The notes: a model not told the origin generated them from the letters alone. A DNA stretch of 64,000 nucleotides from Adiantum capillus-veneris (GCA_014529385.2 CM043958.1:153165293-153229292), one strand, 5' to 3'. Counted from the stretch's first letter, positions 12,011 to 23,925 are shown. Translations and numbers: made by a program.

Positions 12011-13489
12011 TGTAACCGGCCTGTTCAATCCAAAAAGGGCGGTAGACTTTACTGTAAACCTTGATTTAGCTTTCACCCATTATTAGTCGTCTATTATACC
12101 TGTACTTTCAAGACACAACAAAGGAGAGAGGGATACAGGCTGCTAGATTGCACCTGTATGAGTAGACGGACACCAGATTGGCCCCTAACTTAGGCACCCC
12201 TTTCGGTATTTCTTTATTCTTTAGAAGAGGGAATAAATGCTGTGGATCCCTACAAGCTGCCCCACACAAACTTGGCTGAATTTCAGCTGTTCCGGCCTGA
12301 TTTCGGCAGCATAACTGTACAAGGACCCTTCACAGTCAGTATTCCCATGCATTGACTGACTTTCCCGACGCATACGGGCACTTTGCAAAACCTGGCGAGA
12401 ATCTGCAGCACGCTGAATTCTCTGTTTTCAGCCATAAAAATGCGCCAGATCACCTGTACAGCGGTCCCCTTGCGTCCCCGAACCTCCTGGGGGTATTAGG
12501 GTCCGTTTAGGGCCAAAACCCTAAACCTGCAAAAATACACAGCAGGCTGTAATTTACTGTTTCGGGCTCCGTTTCGCGTACCGGTCGCATCCGTAGCAAG
12601 TCCTCGGGCTCCCGCACCTGTAGGGCTACTTGCCCTTTGAATCGGAAGAGATTTCTAGCGTGAAACCTCTCCGAATTCACCTGAACCTGCGGGGGGATTA
12701 GCCGCTAGCTAATCCAATACCTGTGCAAGAGGCTCTTGCCTCGGCAATCGCGCATGAACCCACACAACTGTACATTGGTCAAATGAAGAGCCCACTAGAG
12801 GGGCATAACATACTGCCAAAGGGGAGAGAGAGGGCAGTGCGTAGCGTGCAAGGCATCACTCCTGGCACTGCCCTGTGCATAAGAGGGAAAGCAAGCACTC
12901 CATAGCTCTTAACCTGTGACAAATCTGAAAATGAGGCTCTCCCAACTTAAAATTCAGCGCCACTTCTTGTTGCATGAGGCAAGTGCACCAGAATGTGCCA
13001 CTTGGCACATTTACAAGCATTTTCCCGTTTCGGGGTTGCCGCCTAAAAATCTCCCAACCGGTTGCCCAGTTGACTTCACGGCAGAGTAAGAAAATGTTCC
13101 CCTTGTCATTCCGGAGATAATGACGTCAACACATTTTCAGGTCCCAAAATAGCAGTTCCCTAAATTTTAGGAGATGCTGCCATTGTATCTTTCTAGGTCA
13201 TCCGACCCTCTTTGTACACTGCCGCCACATCCAGAACTGAAATGTAGCCTCTGTAGCAAAGGATTCCACTTTGGCTAGTCAATGACCCCACTTTGGCTAA
13301 CCATAGTCTTTGTCCAACCTTAGTGCTCTCTTGCCCTCAGGCCTGGACTCCCTCTGGACAGTTCCACACTAGCTATGCAATGCAGGGCAGTTAGATTTCC
13401 CGAGGGGTGTTTCCAAAAAGTGAAAGTAAATAGATAATGAGAAAGAAATCAACAAAAAGGATAGATAGTAGTCACACGCTGGTGACATA
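12011..13489 (-). repeat. B1 3' LTR
   Basis: It is bounded by TGTAACCGG at 12011 and GGTGACA at 13489. The hairpin module is at 12193-12218. Short open frames inside it, such as 12723-12905, recur in the partner LTR only because the LTRs are near-identical. Confidence 0.92.
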
Positions 13490-14060
13490 CCCCCCTCTTG
13501 AAATCTCAAACGTCCTCGTTTGCATCTATGTCGTACATGCTTACTGTCAACACTGATGTATTCAACACTTGTCGACACATATACGACACATACATGCTCA
13601 TTGTCAACCCTGGTGTATTCAACACCTCGTCGACTCATGTATTGCCTGCGTGTGAACCCTGTCCCAATGACATAGTGGTAGCTTCGTACTCTGCCATTGC
13701 TTTGAGTCACTAACTTTCCAATGACAAAATGGTAGCTGCACATTTTGCCATTGTCTTATAGTACACGTTGGATCCCGTAACACTTTCGAGCATACCCAAA
13801 CCGACAGTTTAAGAATGCAGTTACACATGTACTCTTCAATAGAAGCAATCACTGTATCCTTGACAAACTGACAAGAAATACTCACTTCTATAGCACTAAC
13901 CAAACTTTTAAACATTCCATAAGAGCAATTGCCAAACTGACAATCTGTACAGCTCTAACATTCATGTAACAGGTATTTGATTTGAGCTCACTTTAAATAC
14001 CATGTACATCATTTGTTTCAGAAACCATTGTCACACTGACAATCCATGTAGCTTTGAAAC
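13490..14060 (-). other. B1 3' non-coding region and polypurine tract
   Basis: The polypurine tract complement TACCCCCCTCTTGAAA at 13490-13505 abuts the LTR. The remaining 550 bases up to the end of pol have no convincing frame and correspond to the 3' untranslated part of the element. Confidence 0.7.
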
Positions 14061-17000
14061 TCAAGGGGTCAAGGTAGGTTGCAAATTGAAGGCTTCCAGG
14101 TAAAGTGATAACACAGTTGGTGACTCTGCAAGTTCACCTTCTTCCATCCACTTAGCATCCATTGGTGGATAGTTTCTGAACTTTACCAAGTAACGCCTAG
14201 CAACCTTGCCTTTCACTTTCCTTTCTTTGTGTGCCAAAATCTGTTCCGGGACCAAGATCTCATCAAGTTCCTCGACTTCCGGCTGATCTTCAGCTAGCAT
14301 ATCTTCTAGCACATCACCCACATAGGGTCTGAGAAGACTCACATGAAACGCATTGTGAATCTTCCAACTGTCAGGCAATTTCAGCCTATATGCAACATCA
14401 CTGATTATGTCGCATACTTGAAAAGGCCCATAGTAACGCAAGCTGAGCTTTGGAAACAGCCTTTCCTTGCCCTTCATCTTCTTTAACCTTGCCTTTTCAA
14501 AGCGTAAAAGCACCCAATCACCAAGTGAATATACCACTTCACGACGGTGACGATCAGCTGCTTTCTTTTGCTTTGCCTGAGTCCTTTCTAAGGCCACTTT
14601 GACCTTCTTGTACATTTCATCCATGTCCTGAACATACTTATCTGCTTCAAATATCTTGTCCTTTGTATGCAGTATGGGAGGAACTTTCTTGCCACCTTCA
14701 ACTATCTCAAAGGGTGCCTTGCCAGTTGATGAATGCACTGTATTATTGTATGCATATTCCACCAATGGCAAATACTGCTCCCACTTTCCTTTATGCTCTG
14801 ACACATAGCACTTCAGCAGATCTAGGACAGTAGAATTTGCCTCTTCTGACTGCCCATCTGTTTGAGGATGAAATGACGAAGAGAATTTGAGCGTGGTGCC
14901 CATATTCTCAAACAAGCCTCTCCAGAACAAACTTGTCATGCGTGGATCACGGTCGCTAACAATCGACTGTGGCATGCCATGATACTTGAAAATATTGCTC
15001 ATAAACAAGTGTGTCATCTGATCTGGCTTTATCTTCTTCCTGACAGGAATAAAATGAGCCTGTTTGCTGAATCTGCAAATAATGGTCCAAATACCATCGT
15101 TTCCTGTCTGCGTTCTCGGAAGATCAAAGATAAAATCCATAGCAATACTTTCCCATGGTTTATCTGGAATAGGTAGTGGTTGCAATAACCCTGGTGCCTT
15201 TTGCCTGTCAAACTTGACCTTTTGGCATATTAGGCATTCTCGCACAAAGGCATCCACATCCCTTCTCAATGTAGGCCAATAGAAGAATGTCTCAACCGCT
15301 TTAACTGTAGCATCGATACCACGATGCCCTGCATATGGTGGGACATGACTCTCTTCCATAACTTTGCGTCGCAATGGCTTTGTGACACACAATCTGCCAT
15401 GCATCATCATGAACCCGTCTTTAAGAAGATAGTGTTCATGACGTTGTCCATTCATTAGTTGCTCGAAGACCCTTGCAAAATCTTCATCATTTGCATATTG
15501 TTCTCTCATATCATCAAGTTCATGATGATAAGGAATTGACACAGCTGAAATTTGTGGCTTCCTTGACAAGGCATCAGCCACAACGTTCTTCTTGCCTTCC
15601 ACATGCACAATCTGAAAATGGAACATGGACAAGATATTTGCCCATCGCATAAGCTTCTTAGATAACTTTGTCTGTGTCAAGAAGTATCGCAAGGTCTGAT
15701 GGTCCGTTTGGACAACAAAGTCTGCACCTAGCAGGTAGTGTTTCCAACTTAAGAGCGCATGAATCACAGCCAGTAACTCTTTCTCATAGACCTGCATGGT
15801 CATCTCTGGCCCTTGCAAAATTCTGCTGTCATAGGCTACTACCCTGCCATCTTGCATTAGCACTACACCAATGCTACTACCGCAGGCATCACACTGGACC
15901 ACAAATAACTTCCTAAGATCTGGCAACACAATGACTGGATCCAAAGTCATCTTTTCCTTTAAGAGATTAAAAGCTGAAATCTCTTTCTGTGTCCATCTAA
16001 AGGCGACTGCCTTCTTTTGAAGAGCATGTAAAGGTGAAGCAATCTCAGCGAAATTTCGGATAAACCTTCTGTAATAGGAGCATAGTCCCAAAAAGCTTCG
16101 GACATCATGCACCGTCTTCAAATTTGGCCATGACTTGATCGCTTCAACTTTTGCAGGATCCATTCTGACACCATCCTTTGAGACAATGTGTCCCAGAAAG
16201 TGAATCTCTTCCAGAAAAAACTCACTTTTCTTTGCATTGATGAGCAACCTATGACTGCGTAGCTCTTTGAACACAATGGCCAAGTGATGCCTATGCTCCT
16301 CTTCATTCTTTGAGTAGACTATCATGTCATCAAAGAATGTACCAACAAACTGCTGGTGTGGACGGAAAATTCTGTCCATCATCCTATTGAACGTAGCAGG
16401 AGCATTTGTGAGACCAAAGGGCATCACTAAAAATTCGTAAAGGCCAAACGTCGTCCTAAAAGCAGTCTTGTGCACATCCTCTGATCTAATGCGGATCTGA
16501 TGGTACCCACTCTTTAGATCTATCCTGCTAAACATAGCTGCTCCTTCTAATTTGTCCATAATATCATCAATTCTAGGTATAGGGAACCTATTCTTGATGG
16601 TATTCTTGTTCAGTGCACGGTAGTCGATGCACATACGCCATGAGCCATCCTTTTTCTGCACCAACAACACTGGAGAACAGAATGGGGATGAACTGGGCTG
16701 AATCAGCCCCTTTTCTAACAGCTCCTGTACTTGGCCCATTATCTCTTTTTGCTGAGCCGCACTAACCCTGTACGGAGGCTTATTTGGTGGGCTACTGCCT
16801 GGCACCAAATCTATCGCATGGTCCTCGGGTCTCTCTGGTGGTAATTGAGACGGTAATGAATCGGAACAACAGTCACTATACTGTTGTAAAAACATTGACC
16901 TTTCTTTATCTAGCACAGATAAATTTGATTCATCACAATCTGACACTTCACGTGCAAAAACCAAGTACGCAGAAAGATGCTTTTTCATTACAGAAGTAAT

Positions 17001-17465
17001 AGCAGAAGCTGATACAGTAGGAATAGACTCCCCTTTAAGCTTTACATCCAGAATGTGAGTCTTTCCCCTGCTCTTTACAGTGATCTTTTTGTTGTAGGCA
17101 TCCATGATTCCCTGTACACGAAACAACCAAGGAATACCTAACAACACATCACATCCGTCGAGTGGCATGATGTAAAATTCTTCAGCATCTATATAGGACT
17201 GGATATGTAGACGCAACTTTCCAATGATGGGTGTCACAGCCTCTGTATGGCCAGGACATGCCAAACCTGCCTCTGCTGTATACCCCATCTCTTCAGGTCT
17301 GATTCCCAACTTTGAAGCCAATTCTGGGGAAATGAAGTTGGCTTTGGCACCTGGATCAAAGAAGATAAGCACTGTTTGATCCCTGACCTTTCTCCATGCT
17401 CTGCAAAGCTCACTTGCATCTGAATTTGGCTTGTCGCCCACCATATCTGGCACTAGACCAGCCAT
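14061..17465 (-). CDS. pol: B1 pol polyprotein: protease, RT, RNase H, integrase, chromodomain
   Basis: An uninterrupted frame of 1134 residues from the internal Met; the open frame continues upstream to the stop at 17553. Domain order is that of a chromovirus. Retropepsin core FFDPGAKANF lies near residue 35. RT follows, with [20 protein letters not shown] and the catalytic FFDDMIVYS. RNase H shows [15 protein letters not shown] and TDHQTLRYF. Integrase has an HHCC finger ([15 protein letters not shown]) and the core acidic residues in [16 protein letters not shown] and GQSEEAN. A C-terminal chromodomain reads RRYLVKFRNYPPMDAKWMEE. These enzymes copy the element RNA and insert it. Length and motifs look intact, so this is the best candidate for a working enzyme set in the window, although gag upstream is broken. 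Confidence 0.93.
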   Translation of the reverse strand: MAGLVPDMVGDKPNSDASELCRAWRKVRDQTVLIFFDPGAKANFISPELASKLGIRPEEMGYTAEAGLACPGHTEAVTPIIGKLRLHIQSYIDAEEFYIMPLDGCDVLLGIPWLFRVQGIMDAYNKKITVKSRGKTHILDVKLKGESIPTVSASAITSVMKKHLSAYLVFAREVSDCDESNLSVLDKERSMFLQQYSDCCSDSLPSQLPPERPEDHAIDLVPGSSPPNKPPYRVSAAQQKEIMGQVQELLEKGLIQPSSSPFCSPVLLVQKKDGSWRMCIDYRALNKNTIKNRFPIPRIDDIMDKLEGAAMFSRIDLKSGYHQIRIRSEDVHKTAFRTTFGLYEFLVMPFGLTNAPATFNRMMDRIFRPHQQFVGTFFDDMIVYSKNEEEHRHHLAIVFKELRSHRLLINAKKSEFFLEEIHFLGHIVSKDGVRMDPAKVEAIKSWPNLKTVHDVRSFLGLCSYYRRFIRNFAEIASPLHALQKKAVAFRWTQKEISAFNLLKEKMTLDPVIVLPDLRKLFVVQCDACGSSIGVVLMQDGRVVAYDSRILQGPEMTMQVYEKELLAVIHALLSWKHYLLGADFVVQTDHQTLRYFLTQTKLSKKLMRWANILSMFHFQIVHVEGKKNVVADALSRKPQISAVSIPYHHELDDMREQYANDEDFARVFEQLMNGQRHEHYLLKDGFMMMHGRLCVTKPLRRKVMEESHVPPYAGHRGIDATVKAVETFFYWPTLRRDVDAFVRECLICQKVKFDRQKAPGLLQPLPIPDKPWESIAMDFIFDLPRTQTGNDGIWTIICRFSKQAHFIPVRKKIKPDQMTHLFMSNIFKYHGMPQSIVSDRDPRMTSLFWRGLFENMGTTLKFSSSFHPQTDGQSEEANSTVLDLLKCYVSEHKGKWEQYLPLVEYAYNNTVHSSTGKAPFEIVEGGKKVPPILHTKDKIFEADKYVQDMDEMYKKVKVALERTQAKQKKAADRHRREVVYSLGDWVLLRFEKARLKKMKGKERLFPKLSLRYYGPFQVCDIISDVAYRLKLPDSWKIHNAFHVSLLRPYVGDVLEDMLAEDQPEVEELDEILVPEQILAHKERKVKGKVARRYLVKFRNYPPMDAKWMEEGELAESPTVLSLYLEAFNLQPTLTP

Positions 17466-19004
17466 AGGCTTCTTTCCTTTCCTGTCCTCCTTGTCTTCAG
17501 AATCAGCTGGCCTTTTCTTTGTAGGACAGTTGTAAGCAATGTGGCCAGGCTGCTAACATATAAAGCATTTGTTCTCTGTCCTCAGGACCTTCTTTTGCTC
17601 TTCTGACTTGCGAGAAAAACGTCTTTTCCATTTCTTTGCTGGTCCCTTTTCTGATTCAGCCGTAGCTTTGTCTTTCCCTGCGTTGGCTGACTCCTGAGTC
17701 CCTTTAGGAGCCTCATTGGGAACGTGCTTCTTGGCTGAATTTTTCTTGCCTGATCCTGCCTTGACGCCAGTGTTAAATTCACAATCTTCTCCCTTGAGCA
17801 AACCATTGCCAGTGTTTGCTACCTCGATGAGCTGCGTCAAAGTAGTGACTTTGGTCTTTGTGCAGTATTTTCTCAATCCTTTGGGTAGGCCACAACAGTA
17901 TTTTTCAATCTGTTCTGTCAATGGCACAAACCTATAGGAAGTTACTGGAAGTAGAGCTTTCCAAAACTTCCGATTGTAATCATCCAGATTTCTGCAAGTG
18001 GCAGCATTAAGCTGGTGCCATTCTGTCATGACATCTGCTTCAAAGTCATCAGATAACCATGCTGCTGCAAAAATCTGCTTGAAGTAAATCCATGTGGACG
18101 GAGCTTGCCCTTGAAGCAATAAAGTTGTCCACCATTGTCCCGCATTCCCTGTCAAGAAAGTGGCTGCCTTGCGGACCTTTGAAGCCTCTGTAAAGTTTCC
18201 CCTTGCATAGGCCTTGTCAAACTACTGGAGGAATGAAAGAGCCTTCTTCCTGTCATCAAACCCTGTAAAGGTCGTGAATGTCACACCTTTGCCACCTTCT
18301 TTGTACGGAGTTGGCCTCTCCAGCGGCGTTAAATTGTCATATGGAAGTGACTGAAACATGGGAACACTATTAGGGTTCATCTGTGTTCCTTGGCCGCTAT
18401 TAACTTGACTTGGAAATGCCATATTTGGCTGCTGATTTGTAATTCCAGCCATACCAAAATTTGCCTGTGGCATCCCAAATTGGCCCTGAGTGCTCTGAAA
18501 CCCTGGTTGCATACCCATGACACTGTACATGGGGTTAGGCATCATCGTTTGAGCACCCCCAAACACTGTTTCTAGCGTGTAAAACAGATTTCCAGGTCCA
18601 TGACCAGCCATGCTCTGGAATACCGATCCACCTCCAAAATAGCCAGGATGTACTGAAGGTGGTGGGAAGACTTGTTGCATAGCCTGTAGGTTGCTTCCCT
18701 GTCCATTAGAACCAGCTATAGGCTGCTGAAAGGTGGCGGGCTGAACTGGTACAGCCTGAAAGACTGGCATCTCAGCCACCTGTTCTTGCACCTTAGGCAT
18801 AGGTTGTGGAGACTGCATGTTCTCCGTCAAGTGTACAGGTGTTTCCATTGACTGTGCGGTATGAATCACCTGTGCTCGAGCCTTAAAAGGCTTTTGAATA
18901 TGATCCAGTGACCCAACTTGCTGAGACGGAACAGGAGGTTGTAGAAAGCCTAAAAACCTCGGGTTCTGCATTACTTGTGTGAACATAGCCACAGCAGTAG
19001 CCAA
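17466..19004 (-). pseudogene. gag: B1 gag, two in-frame stops
   Basis: The frame is the same as that of pol. From 19004 it encodes a Met/Gln/Pro-rich N-terminus, then FTTFTGFDDRKKALSFLQ and a stop at 18222-18224. It continues past that stop into the capsid-like WWTTLLLQGQAPSTW region and a basic linker. It ends at CFIC with a stop at 17553-17555, inside the zinc knuckle whose remaining QPGHIAYNC follows. Aligned with B2, the first stop replaces CAG (Gln) and the second replaces GAG (Glu). The extreme N-terminus (MADKGKG in B2) is also shortened, as only ATGGCTGACAGA remains near 19040. Confidence 0.88.
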
Positions 19005-19132
19005 CTTGGTCCTGAATATATCGTCATCTGTCTGTCAGCCATAATTGCAATTCCCTGTGTCTGGTCTATGATCCCCTGTGTCTTCAAGCCCAATCTGACC
19101 AAGGCTCACTTCTATGGGAAAAAGTGATTTAA

Positions 19133-19149
19133 TCCCGGCAATGTAACCA
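19133..19149 (-). other. B1 primer-binding site, tRNA-Glu-like
   Basis: The minus strand reads TGGTTACATTGCCGGGA directly against the 5' LTR. The complement of the plant tRNA-Glu 3' end is TGGTTCCGTTGCCGGGA, so 15 of 17 bases agree. Confidence 0.7.
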
Positions 19150-20612
19150 TGTAACTGGCCTGTTCAATCCAAAAAGGGCGGTAGACTTTACTTTAAACCT
19201 TGATTTAGCTTTCACCCATTATTAGTCGTCTATTATACCTGTACTTTCAAGACACAACAAAGGGGAGAGGGATACAGGCTGCTAGATTGCACCTGTATGA
19301 GTAGACGGACACCAGATTGGCCCCTAACTTAGGCGCCATTTTCGGTATTTCTTTATTCTTTAAAAGAGGGATCCCTACAAGCTGCCCTGCACAAACTTGT
19401 CTGAATTTCAGCTGTTCCGGCCTGATTTCGGCAGCATAACTGTACTAGGACCCTTCACAGTCAGTATTCCCACGCATTGACTGACTTTCCCGACGCATAC
19501 GGGCACTTTGCAAAACCTGGCGAGAATCTGCAGCACGCTGAATTCTCTGTTTTCAGCCCTGAAAATGCGCCAGATCACCTGTACAGCGGTCCCCTTGCGT
19601 CCCCGAACCTCCTGGGGGTATTAGGGTCCGTTTAGGGCCAAAACCCTAAACCTGCAAAAATACACAGCAGGCTGTAATTTACTGTTTCGGGCTCCGTTTC
19701 GCGTGCCGGTCGCATCCGTAGCAAGTCCTCGAGCTCCTGCACCTGTAGGGCTACTTGCCCTTTGAATCGGACGAGATTTCTAGCGTGAAACCTCTCCGAA
19801 TTCACCTGTACCTGCGGGGGGATTAGCCGCTAGCTAATCCAGTACCTGTGCAAGAGGCTCTTGCCTCGGCAATCACGCATGAACCCACACAACTGTACAT
19901 TGGTCAAATGAAGAGCCCACTAGAGGGGCATAACATACTGCCAAAGGGGAGAGAGAGGACAGTGCGTAGCGTGCAGGGCATCACTCCTGGCACCGCACTG
20001 TGCATAAGAGGGAAAGCAAGCACTCCATAGCTCTTAACCTGTGACAAATCTGAAAATGAGGCTCTCCCAGCTTAAAATTCAGCGCCACTTCTTGTTGCAT
20101 GAGGCAAGTGCACCAGAATGTGCCACTTGGCACATTTACAAGCATTTTCCCGTTTCGGGGTTGCCGCCTAAAAATCTCCCAACCGGTTGCCCAGTTGACT
20201 TCACGGCAGAGTAAGAAAATGTTCCCCTTGTCATTCCGGAGATAATGACGTCAACACATTTTCAGGTCCCAAAATAGCAGTTCCCTAAATTTTAGGAGAT
20301 GCTGCCATTGTATCTTTCTAGGTCATCCGACCCTCTTTGTACACTGCGACCACATCTAGAACTGAAATGTAGCCTCTGTAGCAAAGGATTCCACTTTGGC
20401 TAGTCAATGACCCCACTTTGGCTAACCATAGTCTTTGTCCAACCTTAGTGCTCTCTTGCCCTCAGGCCTGGACTCCCTCTGGACAGTTCCACACTAGCTA
20501 TGCAATGCAAGGCAGTTAGATTTCCCGAGGGGTGTTTCCAAAAAGTGAAAGTAAATAGATAATAAGAAAGAAATCAACAAAAAGGATAGATAGTAGTCAC
20601 ACGCTGGTGACA
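19150..20612 (-). repeat. B1 5' LTR
   Basis: It starts TGTAACTGG after the primer site and ends GGTGACA before the ATGGG duplication. The hairpin module is at 19332-19357. Confidence 0.92.
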
Positions 20613-20975
20613 ATGGGACCCCGTTTAATGGGGCCCAAGTGACTAGGGATAAATAAAGCAAGACTACACACACAAATCTCTAGCGTAAAAAGATGATGAG
20701 GTGGCAGCTATATGGACAGTCCGCAATTTACGCTAACTTGTTGACATGGCAGCCTATATGAAAATTCACGTTTTACGTTGACTGTGATAACGTGGTACCT
20801 GTACGGATTTTCGTGATTAGCGTTGGCTGCTTTTGGACGCTAGCTTTTGGGCCAAATGCTTTTAGAACTTGAAGCTTTTCATGTAGATTGCTTTTGAGAG
20901 GCCAAGGGCCTTTAAACATGTACTGAGTTCAGTCTGTTCTTTTCCGTTGGCACGTGGTGCCTACCTCACGTTACA

Positions 20976-22088
20976 CATGGCCCTTTCAAAACCGAAGTGG
21001 AAGAGGCCATGGAGTCCGAGATTGGTAAATGTCCCAAAAAGGAACACCTTTTGGTCTAGAGCGATTGAACTATTTCAAACACTCCCTGAAATAACGCATG
21101 GGAGTCCGGGGCCACTAAAGCGGAAGGTCCTTGGTGTCAAGTGGGTCTACCAAGGACCCAGATTTATAATCTTTAAGAGGGGGAGGATTGGTGACACTTG
21201 TTATCCTCTATGTGAACGATCTTGTGATTACACATAGCCATAATCGGCATATACACAGTACTATGGAGACCTTGGCAAATGAGTTTGAGATGATAGATCT
21301 CAACTTGCTTCATTACTTTCTTGGACTCCTCGAGATATGGCAAACACAGGGGGGCATTTTTCTTTCTCAACAAGGCTATGTCCAAGAATTGTTGGGAGGC
21401 ATTGGATGTGACTCAATGTAGACCTATCTCTACTCCGATGGATCCCAACCAAATGTTGTCCCTATATGACGCCTCCGATGTAATTGGCATTACGAAGTAT
21501 TGAAAGCTGGTCCTTCTCTTGATTTGTTGCTTAACACCCATTTCAACATCAATTTTCTCGGTGGGACTTCTCGATTCATTTATGCAGAGGCCTGCCAAGT
21601 CACATATAAAGTAGGCTCTCTGGATCTTGCGGTATTTGAAGCCGCCTAAGTTGTTGGGCATATGGTACACCGCCGAAGGTATGGACTTCAAGATTACTCT
21701 TCGTGAATGGAATGATTCCGATTGGGTGGAGATTCACATGGAGGACGTTCAACTATAGGTTACATCTTTTCATTTGGTTCAGGAGCGATTTCATGAGGTA
21801 GTAAGAGGCAGCCTAAGGTTGCATCTTCTACTCAAGTTGCTTTTAGAGATTGGTTTTCCATAGCAGACGACCATCGTTTATACAAACAGTCAAATTTGTA
21901 TATCCATTGCGAGGATCCCGATGTTTCATGCCCAGACCAAGCATATAGAGATACAGTATCACTTTGTTCATAACAAGACCTTGGATGGTACTATTCGACT
22001 TGAGTATTGTTCTACGTCAAATAACCCTACTGAGACCTTTACCACATGCACCATTATCCCTTCATGCAAACTCTTTTGGATTGGTTTT
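20976..22088 (+). pseudogene. K1: Ty1/copia RT and RNase H remnant
   Basis: Plus-strand copia pol in several frames. It begins with the RT start (EAMESEIGK, KVLGVKWVY), continues with VILYVNDLVITHSHN, LLHYFLGL and GIFLSQQGYVQELL, then RPISTPMDPN (about 21188-21490). After a decayed stretch comes the RNase H tail (QTKHIEIQYHFVHNK, DGTIRLEYCSTSNNP) to about 22070. The catalytic YVDD box reads YVND, so one metal-binding Asp is lost. No gag or integrase is present. It sits directly between LTR G2 and an LTR fragment, so G could be the LTR of this copia element; that link is only inference. Confidence 0.8.
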
Positions 22089-22500
22089 GTAATAGACTTG
22101 GACACTCCAAGCCAAAGATCTGATGCAACACACGCGAGAGAAACTGAAAGAACAGAACAAAATTGAGAGAAAGAGACGACATGGCACGGTAGAGTTCCGC
22201 ACTCAGAGATACAAGCCCCAAAGAGTGGCACCCCTTCTCGAAATTTCTTTATTACTATCTTGCACAAATACAAGGTCCGAAGGTCCTCTTTCTCTGCAGT
22301 GATCCCAAGCTAATTTGCTAGCAGAGGAGGTCCTGGCACCCTTTTAAAGGCCCTTGGCCAAAAGCAATACATGAAAAGCATTAGTCTAAAAGCATCTGCA
22401 CTCCCAAAAGCTAGCGCCCCATGGCTTGACCATACAACATGCCACGTCAGTAGGTGTCAACGCAAATCGCACCGCGAATCGCAAACGTCTGTATTGTTAG
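22089..22500 (-). repeat. C4: family C LTR fragment
   Basis: It begins TGTAATAGACTTGGACACTCC like the C2 LTR at 58276, and carries a decayed hairpin module (GGCACCCCTTCTCG) at 22227-22253 and a CCACGTCA motif near 22443. It fades out before reaching an LTR terminus. Confidence 0.65.
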
Positions 22501-23261
22501 AGTTCAGGCATCTCCCTTGGTTCGTTCAGACGGTCCCAGTTTCTCCTAGGGACATGTGTTAGGAAGTGAGGATTGTTTTGTGGCTGTGCCCGTCCAATGT
22601 GAGGTAGCTTTCTCATGTCTGATTGTGTCTAGCCATGTTTAGCCTTGGGTTTTAGGCTTGGTCAATGGTTCCATGTCCAATTGGCTCCTGGAGGCCTGGG
22701 ATATTTTATCCCAATCTCCCATATTTTTCCCCAAGCATTTGGTGCCCCCCTCTTATTTCTTTCCCTATTTACTTGGTCATGGAGCTTGGAGGCTGGGTCG
22801 CCATGGGCATATATATGTTGTATGGGGGGTCACCTCCTGTGGCATGCATTCAGCCCTAGTGTGGGGGCGCCCTCTCATGGCACCCAAGGGGTAGCAGGTG
22901 GAGGTCATCGACAAACAACGCTAGCGTTTTCCTCAGCATGTAGGCCTAGCGTTTTCACCAACAGCCCCAAGTTTTTGCCTAGTAGTCCTCATCGTTTTTG
23001 ATAGGCAGCCACGGCGGGATTTGTGGACGGTGACGGGCTTCTTGTGGAGGGAATCCCTTGCTCAGAGAGATGGGCAGCAGACCTTCCCCTCCGAGTTATC
23101 CTCTCAGGGCACGCCATCCCGTGGGCATCTCAGTCAGAGACATAGCACCATTCTTGTGTGCCGGCCTACGAGAGTAGAGACCCAATTCTTTCTCTCTCTC
23201 TCCAATTCTTCCTTGATGCCAAGAGGTGGATCAATGTTGGGGTTGTCGCCCATAATGTGTT

Positions 23262-23386
23262 CATGTCAGTGGTCTCATGTGCAGGAGCAGTTGGCAGTGT
23301 CAGTAGCAGTCACAGTTGTGGTCATGTCAGTGGTCTTATGTGCACGAGCAATTGGCAATGTCAGTGGTAGTTGCAGTTGTGTGCAC
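23262..23386. repeat. Two-unit tandem duplication, about 62 bp
   Basis: Both units begin CATGTCAGTGGTCT and continue ATGTGCA, GAGCA, TTGGCA and GTCAGT, with several substitutions between units. Confidence 0.7.
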
Positions 23387-23479
23387 CTCGGGTCTATCCA
23401 TAGGGCATGTCAGTTCTATGCCGGACCACCCTTGATCACTTGAATAAGCAGATTGTTATTAGCATGGAGAGCCTTTCCC

Positions 23480-23519
23480 AAATCTCTCTCTCTCTCTCTT
23501 TCTCTTTCTCATTCTCACA
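23480..23519. repeat. CT-rich low-complexity tract
   Basis: A run of TCTCTC with scattered T and A. No function is assigned. Confidence 0.8.
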
Positions 23520-23710
23520 TGTCGTGTCTCTTTCTACCTCAATGATCTCTCTTTTGCACGGGTGTGCCTTGTTCACGTGTTTGGCATTGCAGGTGTTCTA
23601 GATCAGAGTCGAGGTGCCTACCGGACCACAAGCCAATTCTTGACTTCATTGCATCTTCCGCTGCCACCTTTGATACGTACACCCTGCCATGTCATCATTG
23701 GCTACGCGAT

Positions 23711-23925
23711 TTTTGGGTGTTGGTGTCACCAGACGGGCATCACGTGCCAACGGAAAAGAACAGATTGAACACACTTTTAGCACTTTAAATAACAACTGAA
23801 CGGAAAGAGATAGAGACACCGAGAGTGGCGAAGTTCCACCCCAGAGAGCATTGGCCCGAAACCTTGGCACCCCTTTCGGTATTTCTTTATATTACTTGAA
23901 CTCAACACGATGTTAGTAATCCACC
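23711..23925 (-). repeat. G3: family G LTR fragment
   Basis: Read on the minus strand it resembles the end of G1, including CCGTTGGCACGTG and the hairpin module at 23866-23890. The start of the LTR is missing. It directly precedes C1. Confidence 0.55.

Larger units (their letters stand above)
12011..20612 (-). mobile_element. B1: full-length Ty3/gypsy chromovirus (8.6 kb)
   Basis: Minus-strand element with a 3' LTR at 12011-13489, a 5' LTR at 19150-20612 and perfect ATGGG target duplications at 12006-12010 and 20613-20617. LTR ends are TGTAAC and GGTGACA (plus-strand view). The two LTRs (1479 and 1463 bp) are very similar, so the insertion is fairly young. The primer site at 19133-19149 resembles tRNA-Glu. 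Gag and pol share one frame, broken by two stops in gag, while pol is complete. It is inserted in LTR G2. Confidence 0.95.
11895..20975 (+). repeat. G2: LTR split by B1
   Basis: The LTR begins at 11895 (TGTCACAAACTACTGACG), is interrupted at 12010 by B1, and resumes at 20618, ending about 20975 (CACGTTACA). The left part matches the start of G1, the right part matches its end (GTTGGCACGTGGTGCC). The two pieces share the ATGGG target duplication of B1. The segment that should hold the hairpin module is deleted from the right part. Confidence 0.75.
22501..23710. other. Unidentified intergenic sequence
   Basis: No transposon protein, LTR end or host exon is recognised. It contains a short tandem duplication (23262-23386) and a CT-rich tract (23480-23519). 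The open frames at 22645-23001 and 23021-23443 are Gly/Ser/Trp-rich without a known motif and overlap in other frames. About 22560-22600 resembles 46325-46370 (TTTTGTGGnTGTG), so part of it is repeated. Confidence 0.4.

Noticed and set aside
12723-12905. 60-residue open frames repeated at 12723-12905, 19848-20030, 25284-25466 and 32198-32380, and 145-residue frames at 25455-25892 and 32369-32806
   Set aside because: They occur in pairs because LTR pairs are near-identical. They are non-coding LTR sequence with no family match.
14061-17465. B1 pol as a domesticated host gene
   Set aside because: It sits inside a complete LTR element with target duplications. The intact frame is explained by youth.
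22645-23001. Possible host gene of 118 residues
   Set aside because: No known motif, overlapping frames of similar length, and surrounding LTR fragments. Not supportable.
23262-23386. CRISPR-like array
   Set aside because: Two diverged tandem units without spacers in a plant genome.
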